64,000 nt of DNA. Source: CALODL01 sp942492115. GTDB taxonomy: Bacteria > Planctomycetota > Phycisphaerae > UBA1845 > CAIVHJ01. Below the pieces are notes generated by a model, which did not search any database, was not told where the DNA came from, and saw nothing but the letters and a program-made list of their open reading frames with translations. The stretch lies in contig CALODL010000017.1 in NCBI GenBank assembly GCA_942492115.1, positions 1 to 64,000 of the forward strand, in the 5' to 3' direction. A program made the translations under genes and the position numbers. This document shows positions 59,765-64,000 of this stretch, piece by piece; the first letter of the stretch is position 1, and every line of letters begins with the position of its first letter.

Positions 59765-59789
59765 CAACCGCATGACGCCCAAATAACAT
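59761..59789 (+). promoter_or_regulatory. promoter of tRNA-Leu
   Basis: TTGACA (59761-59766) and TAACAT (59784-59789) are 17 bases apart, 28 bases before the tRNA. The -35 overlaps the stop codon of the upstream gene. The GC-rich sequence after the -10 is typical of stable-RNA promoters. Confidence 0.6.
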
Positions 59790-59817
59790 CCCTCGTTCCG
59801 AGCCCATTGCGGCTCAT

Positions 59818-59902
59818 GCCCAGGTGGCGGAATTGGCAGACGCGCAAGGTTGAGGGCCTTGTGCCCCTTTGGGGCGTGCTGGTTCGACTCCAGTCCTGGG
59901 CA
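59818..59902 (+). tRNA. tRNA-Leu (anticodon GAG)
   Basis: Acceptor stem GCCCAGG/CCTGGGC, D arm GGCGGAATTGGCAGACGC, anticodon stem-loop CAAGG-TTGAGGG-CCTTG with anticodon GAG, class II variable arm (TGCCCC..GGGGCG), T arm CTGG-TTCGACT-CCAG. Discriminator A at 59902; CCA not encoded. Reads CUC/CUU codons. Confidence 0.95.
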
Positions 59903-59910
59903 TTTTTTTT
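59903..59910 (+). terminator. T-run after tRNA-Leu
   Basis: Eight T residues follow the tRNA 3' end directly. The tRNA acceptor/T-arm structure may act as the hairpin of an intrinsic terminator. Confidence 0.45.
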
Positions 59911-59985
59911 GCAGAGAATCTGCCACGGAGCTCGGCCATCTCATCTTTATCCAAGCCGGGCAACGACCTGCGTTTGGGGACGCGC

Positions 59986-60014
59986 TTGACAACGACGCGC
60001 ACCAGCCGTACAAT
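59986..60014 (+). promoter_or_regulatory. strong sigma-70 promoter before the DksA-like gene
   Basis: TTGACA (59986-59991) and TACAAT (60009-60014) with exactly 17 bases between them, the best promoter match in the chromosomal part of the window. It predicts a leader of about 58 bases. Confidence 0.75.
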
Positions 60015-60078
60015 ATCCGACTAACTTCGCACATAAAGCCTTTACCCACACGGGCTTACCGCCAAGCAAGACAGACGC

Positions 60079-60729
60079 ATGGCCAAGAAATCGACAACCC
60101 GGAAGAAGGTCGCCAAAGCCAGCAAGAAAAAGTCCGTTGCGCGCTCCAGAGCGGCCTCGAGCAAGAAAACCGCCCGAAAAAAGACTGCCGCAGTAGCCCG
60201 GAAAAAGGCGGCCAAGAAAACCGCGAAAAAACGCGCAAAGAAGGTCACTCGGGCAGCGCGGACGAAGCGTCCAGCGCCGTCGACGCCGAAGAAAGCCACG
60301 AAGATAGCCGTGGTCGATGAACCGCCCGTCGAACCGGAGTTCCCGAAGACCAAGCTCTCTGACGACGATCTCAAGGAATTCACCACCCTCCTGCTGCACA
60401 AACGGGCGGAGCTGGTCGGAGACGTCAACCACCTGCGCTCCGAGGCGCTGCATGAAGGCGAGGAAGGCGCACAGTCCTCGTCCGTCCCGATTCACATGGC
60501 TGACATCAGTTCCGACCGCTGGGAGCAGGAATTCAACCTCGTGCTCATGGAAAGCGAGCAGAAACTCTTGCGCGAAATCGATTTTGCTCTCGAGCGCATC
60601 AGCACGCGCGACTACGGGGTCTGCGAAGGGACCGGCAAACCGATTACCAAGCGGCGCTTGCGTGCGAAGCCCTGGGCCCGGTATTGCATCGAGTATGCCC
60701 GCCAAAAGGAACTGGGTCTGGTGCGATGA
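60079..60729 (+). CDS. DksA/TraR-like protein with histone H1-like Lys/Ala tail
   Basis: 216 aa. Residues ~1-75 are almost only Lys, Ala, Arg, Thr and Ser (KKVAKASKKKSVARSRAASSKK), like H1-type bacterial histones. Residues ~90-216 are DksA-like: a coiled coil (LKEFTTLLLHKRAELVGDVNHLRSEAL), HMADISSDRWEQEFNLVLMESEQKLLREIDFALERI, then a zinc-finger region YGVCEGTGKPI...ARYCIEYARQ. Only two of the four zinc cysteines remain (second is Thr, fourth Tyr). Strong own promoter; stop overlaps the lspA start (ATGA). Confidence 0.85.
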   Translation: MAKKSTTRKKVAKASKKKSVARSRAASSKKTARKKTAAVARKKAAKKTAKKRAKKVTRAARTKRPAPSTPKKATKIAVVDEPPVEPEFPKTKLSDDDLKEFTTLLLHKRAELVGDVNHLRSEALHEGEEGAQSSSVPIHMADISSDRWEQEFNLVLMESEQKLLREIDFALERISTRDYGVCEGTGKPITKRRLRAKPWARYCIEYARQKELGLVR

Positions 60730-61298
60730 CTGCATCCGTTGACATTGACCACTCCCATCCGACGAACAGCGCGTTGTACAGCTGGACAGCTCACGTCCGT
60801 GTGTGGACGCTGACCGTCCTCGGCCTGGCCGCAGACCTGTGGTCCAAGCACTGGGCGTTTCACGTCATGACCGACAAACGCCACATTCTCATCGAGGACT
60901 GTCTCAGCTTCCAGCGGTCGCTTAATCCGGGAGCCCTGTTCGGCATGGGCCAGAACTGGTCCCCGTTGTTCATCGGCGCTTCATTGTTCGCCATGGTGTT
61001 CGTCGTCTATGTCTTCTCGCGCAGCACGCGTCACCAGCGCAGCTTTCATGTCGGGTTGGGTTGCGTGCTGGCCGGTGCTCTGGGCAACCTGTACGACAGG
61101 CTGTTCAACGACGGCAAGGTCCGCGACTTCATCAAGATCGATTTGCGCATCGCCGGACACGACATCTGGCCATGGATCTTCAACATCGCGGACGTGCTGT
61201 TGGTCATCGGCGTCGGTTTGCTGATGATCAATATCTGGTTCGAAAAGCCCAGCGTTCAGCCCGCTGAGCCCGGACCCGCCACTGCCGAATCACCGTAG
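60726..61298 (+). CDS. lspA: lipoprotein signal peptidase (SPase II)
   Basis: 190 aa from an ATG overlapping the upstream TGA. Four membrane helices and the conserved blocks SLNPGALFGMG, AGALGNLYDRLFNDGKVRDFI (first catalytic Asp) and WIFNIADVLLVIG (second catalytic Asp). Cleaves lipoprotein signal peptides in the inner membrane. Co-transcribed with the DksA-like gene. Confidence 0.93.
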   Translation: MTASVDIDHSHPTNSALYSWTAHVRVWTLTVLGLAADLWSKHWAFHVMTDKRHILIEDCLSFQRSLNPGALFGMGQNWSPLFIGASLFAMVFVVYVFSRSTRHQRSFHVGLGCVLAGALGNLYDRLFNDGKVRDFIKIDLRIAGHDIWPWIFNIADVLLVIGVGLLMINIWFEKPSVQPAEPGPATAESP

Positions 61299-61328
61299 CC
61301 CCAGCACCTCGCGCAGCGTTACAACCCC

Positions 61329-62459
61329 ATGCCAGCGCTCACCGACCACACACTCATGAAACGCGCCATGCAACTGGCCCGCAGGGGACAGGGGTATGTT
61401 GAGCCGAACCCGATGGTCGGTTGCGTGCTGGTCAAGGGTGGACGGATCGTCGGCGAAGGTTGGCACAAGCGGTTTGGTGGACCACACGCAGAGGTCGAGG
61501 CCTTGAGCGACGCCGGACACCAGGCGCGCGGCGCGACCGCGTACGTAACACTCGAACCCTGCAACTTTCATGGCAAGACCCCGGCGTGTACCCACGCCCT
61601 GCGCTCCGCCGGCATTCGCCGGGTGGTCGCAGCCACCAGGGATCCGAACCCGCCGGTCAACGGACGCGGCATCCGCGCCCTGCGACGTTGGGGCATCGAA
61701 GTGACCCTCGGATTGCTCGAAGATGAAGCGCTCCGGTTGATCGCACCGTTTACCCGAACGGTCCGTTCCGGTCGCCCGTTCCTCATCGCGAAATGGGCCC
61801 AAAGCCTCGACGGATGCAGCGCAACGCACTCGGGCGACTCGCAGTGGATCTCCAGCGCGGAGGCCCGACGACTGGTTCATCGGCTGCGCGGACGCGTGGA
61901 TGGCATCATCGTCGGGTCGGGAACCGTACTGCAGGATGATCCGCAGCTGACCTGTCGGGACATGCGGCCACGACGCGTGGCCGCCCGGATCGTACTCGAC
62001 ACCCGTCTGCGAACGCCGGCTCGGGCACAGCTCGTCACCTCGGCCAACACCGTGCCGACCCACGTGTTCACCAGTCACGCCTCAACGCGAAGGCCCAAGG
62101 CCCGGGCTTTGACCCGCGCGGGCGTCGAGATCCACGGTGTGCGACTGCACAGTGGCCACGTCGACCTCCTGGCAGTCCTCGAACAACTGAGCAGCAGGAT
62201 GGGTATGAGCAACATCCTCCTCGAGGGCGGTTCGGCCGTGTTGGGCTCGGCGTTCGACCGCAACCTGATCGACGAGGCCTACACGTTCATCTCGCCGCGT
62301 GTCATCGGCGGGCACGGTGCCACGCCTGCGATCGGCGGACGCGGCCACCGCACCGTGGCCCTCAGCCCGATCCACCCGCATACGGTCCGCCGCATCGGGG
62401 CGGATGTCCTCATTCATGTGGACCTCTCAACGGTGGCATCCCCAGGAAACATCTCCTAA
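61329..62459 (+). CDS. ribD: riboflavin biosynthesis deaminase/reductase
   Basis: 376 aa. The N-terminal deaminase has zinc motifs HAEVEAL and LEPCNFHGKTPACTHAL. The C-terminal reductase has KWAQSLDGCSAT, SGDSQWISSAEARRLVHRLRGRVDGIIVGSGTVLQDDPQLT and LLEGGSAVLGSAF. It catalyses steps two and three of riboflavin synthesis. Starts 30 bases after lspA. Confidence 0.94.
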   Translation: MPALTDHTLMKRAMQLARRGQGYVEPNPMVGCVLVKGGRIVGEGWHKRFGGPHAEVEALSDAGHQARGATAYVTLEPCNFHGKTPACTHALRSAGIRRVVAATRDPNPPVNGRGIRALRRWGIEVTLGLLEDEALRLIAPFTRTVRSGRPFLIAKWAQSLDGCSATHSGDSQWISSAEARRLVHRLRGRVDGIIVGSGTVLQDDPQLTCRDMRPRRVAARIVLDTRLRTPARAQLVTSANTVPTHVFTSHASTRRPKARALTRAGVEIHGVRLHSGHVDLLAVLEQLSSRMGMSNILLEGGSAVLGSAFDRNLIDEAYTFISPRVIGGHGATPAIGGRGHRTVALSPIHPHTVRRIGADVLIHVDLSTVASPGNIS

Positions 62460-62460
62460 G

Positions 62461-62595
62461 ATGCCCGCACCCTGTTCAAAATGCCAGCGCCGTCTGGTAT
62501 CAGACCGCCTCGAGAACGGGGCTTGTGGCAAGGAAATCGTCGCGCTGCGCAACCTCGAAAATGCCTCGAGATCACCCGCGCCCGGCACACGCTGA
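62461..62595 (+). CDS. possible 44-aa Cys-containing small protein
   Basis: An ATG one base after the ribD stop opens a 44-codon frame with CSKCQRRL and a later Cys (NGACGKEI). It could be a degraded zinc-ribbon gene or the leader of the next gene. No ribosome site is obvious. Weak evidence. Confidence 0.25.
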   Translation: MPAPCSKCQRRLVSDRLENGACGKEIVALRNLENASRSPAPGTR

Positions 62596-62617
62596 TCAAC
62601 ACGCAAGAAATACAGAT

Positions 62618-63334
62618 ATGGCAGACCCACAGCAGACAATCTCGATCGTCATCCCGGTGTACAACGAGGAAACCACACTCGAGGAAATCATTCGCCGAGT
62701 GATCGACGTGGACATTCCCTTCGACAAGGAGATCGTCCTGATCGACGACTACAGCACGGATGGCACGCGCCTGCTGTACGAGAAGATCGAAAAGGAACAC
62801 CGCGACGTCAGATTCCAGGTACTCATGCACGACGTCAATCAGGGTAAGGGAGCTGCACTGCGGACTGGTTTCGCGGCATGTACCGGCGACATCGCGTTGA
62901 TCCAGGACGCTGATCTCGAATATGATCCCCGCGACTACCCGCGCCTGCTCGCACCGATCATCGAGGGTCGCGCCGATGTGGTGTACGGATCGCGCTTCGT
63001 CGGTAGCTCGGCCCACCGCGTCCATTTCTTCTGGCACATGATCGGAAACCGGGTGTTGACTCTGCTCTCCAACATGATGACCAACCTCAACCTCACTGAC
63101 ATGGAAACGTGTTACAAGGTCTTTCGTAAGGAAGTACTCGAGGGACTGGTGATCAAGAGTGATCGGTTCGCCTTCGAGCCCGAGATAACAGCCAAGGTGG
63201 CCCGCGGACGTTGGCGCGTTTATGAGGTCGGTATCAGTTACGCCGGGCGTTCATATGACGAAGGCAAAAAGATTACCTGGTGGGATGGGGTCAAGGCCAT
63301 CCTGGCAATCATCAGGTTCCGACTGGCCGACTGA
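62618..63334 (+). CDS. family 2 glycosyltransferase (dolichol-phosphate-mannose synthase-like)
   Basis: 238 aa from ATG 62618. GT-A fold motifs: SIVIPVYNEETTLEEII, LIDDYSTDGT, NQGKGAALRTGF and the metal-binding IQDADLEYDP. There is no C-terminal membrane domain, so it is the soluble DPM1/polyprenyl-phosphate type. Probably transfers a sugar to a lipid carrier for surface polysaccharide or glycoprotein. Confidence 0.88.
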   Translation: MADPQQTISIVIPVYNEETTLEEIIRRVIDVDIPFDKEIVLIDDYSTDGTRLLYEKIEKEHRDVRFQVLMHDVNQGKGAALRTGFAACTGDIALIQDADLEYDPRDYPRLLAPIIEGRADVVYGSRFVGSSAHRVHFFWHMIGNRVLTLLSNMMTNLNLTDMETCYKVFRKEVLEGLVIKSDRFAFEPEITAKVARGRWRVYEVGISYAGRSYDEGKKITWWDGVKAILAIIRFRLAD

Positions 63335-63341
63335 GGCAGGC

Positions 63342-64000
63342 TCACCGGCAGTAGCGCTGGGCAATGATGGCGGCGATTCGTTCGGCCGCTTTGCCATCCC
63401 ACAAGGGTGGCTTCTTCGTGGCCCGCGCCCGCATCTCTTCGATCGAAGCGAATCCATCTAGAATACCCTGAGCGGTTGTCCCAACCAGCTTGTTCGTACC
63501 GCATTCGAGGGTGATCGGGCGTTCGGTATTATCACGTGCCGTCAAACACGGAACGCCAAGAATCGTAGCCTCTTCCTGCATGCCACCGGAATCGGTGATG
63601 ATGACGGCGGCCCCATTCATCAGCGCCAGGAATTCAAGGTATCCCTGCGGCGGTGTGATGATCAGCCGGGGCAATCCTTCGAGCCGCTCGAGGAGGCCGT
63701 TGGACGAAGCAGTCGCCCGCGTACGTGGATGCATGCAGAACACCAGCGGTACATCCCCTTGAATCGATTCGAGCGCATCGATGATACCCGAGAAAGTTGC
63801 AACGTCGTCGACGTTACTCGGGCGGTGCATGGTCACCAGGCCGTAGCGGCCCGGCGTCACGCCGATATCGGCATGGACCGTCGAAGCCTCTGCGCGTTGA
63901 CGATGTCGTTCGAGCGTATCGATCATGACGTTTCCGACCAGCTCGACGCGGTCGTCCGGAATCCCTTCGTGCCGCAGATTCTCGACACCACTGGGCTCAC
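63342..64000 (-). CDS. wecB: UDP-N-acetylglucosamine 2-epimerase, 5' end outside the window
   Basis: At least 219 codons read from the window edge (EPSGVENLRHEGIPDD...) to the stop at 63342; the N-terminal part is missing because the window ends. YGLVTMHRPSNVDD, PLVFCMHPRTRA, ITDSGGMQEEATILGVPCLTARDNTERPIT and GTNKLVG are the C-terminal epimerase motifs. Makes UDP-ManNAc for surface polysaccharide. Convergent with the glycosyltransferase, 7 bases apart. Confidence 0.9.
   Translation of the reverse strand, partial: EPSGVENLRHEGIPDDRVELVGNVMIDTLERHRQRAEASTVHADIGVTPGRYGLVTMHRPSNVDDVATFSGIIDALESIQGDVPLVFCMHPRTRATASSNGLLERLEGLPRLIITPPQGYLEFLALMNGAAVIITDSGGMQEEATILGVPCLTARDNTERPITLECGTNKLVGTTAQGILDGFASIEEMRARATKKPPLWDGKAAERIAAIIAQRYCR

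Overview
The window looks like part of a planctomycete chromosome, most likely from the Phycisphaerae side of the phylum. This is inferred from gene content, not from a marker tree. The supporting features are an ECF sigma factor directly upstream of a membrane Ser/Thr kinase, CxxC zinc-ribbon membrane proteins with the CGYxLRGL/CPECGG signature, a VPTVSEWG (IPTL-CTERM type) sorting tail, a DksA-like protein with a histone-like Lys/Ala tail, and a very large single-strand flagellar cluster with FlbD and a MotE-like protein. The DNA is GC-rich apart from the first 6.7 kb.

Region 1 (1-6.69 kb) is the right-hand end of an integrated mobile element. It starts with an exact 1161-bp tandem duplication. 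Each unit carries one good promoter and two overlapping genes: a ribbon-helix-helix protein and an unrecognised partner. An IS3-family (IS407-like) insertion follows at 2787-4079. It supplies the stop codon of one hypothetical gene and has removed the N-terminal half of a RecA/RepA-like ATPase. An excisionase-like HTH protein and a tyrosine integrase come next. The integrase frame runs without a stop through tRNA-Ser(GCT), which is the attachment site, and into a resident zinc-ribbon membrane protein gene.

Region 2 (6.9-23.1 kb) is ordinary chromosome: an ECF sigma/kinase pair, addB-addA (recombinational repair), a fused proline dehydrogenase/P5C dehydrogenase, a secreted Cys-rich protein overlapping tail-to-tail with an IPTL-CTERM surface protein, and a small acidic protein behind an exact GCCGATAA box. 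A gene-free 0.95-kb stretch then holds a pair of diverged direct repeats.

Region 3 (23.1-52.5 kb, all minus strand) is a flagellar supercluster. In transcription order it reads TPR protein, FlgN-like, sensor kinase, sigma-54 activator, [sigma-54 promoter] flgB, flgC, fliE, fliF, fliG, fliH, fliI, fliJ, motE-like, fliK, flgD, flgE, flbD, motA, motB, fliL, fliN, fliO, fliP, fliQ, fliR, flhB, flhA, flhF, flhG, a two-TM protein, fliA, dapF. It encodes the export gate, MS ring, part of the C ring, rod, hook, stator and regulators. There is no fliM where it is normally found, and no filament, L/P-ring or hook-filament junction genes.

Region 4 (52.8-64 kb) is mixed housekeeping: an aconitase A gene broken by at least six single-base insertions, an HtrA-type protease, fructose-1,6-bisphosphatase, a CPBP membrane protease, a HhH-GPD glycosylase, tRNA-Leu(GAG), the DksA-like/histone-like gene coupled to lspA, ribD, a family 2 glycosyltransferase, and a UDP-GlcNAc 2-epimerase cut by the window edge.
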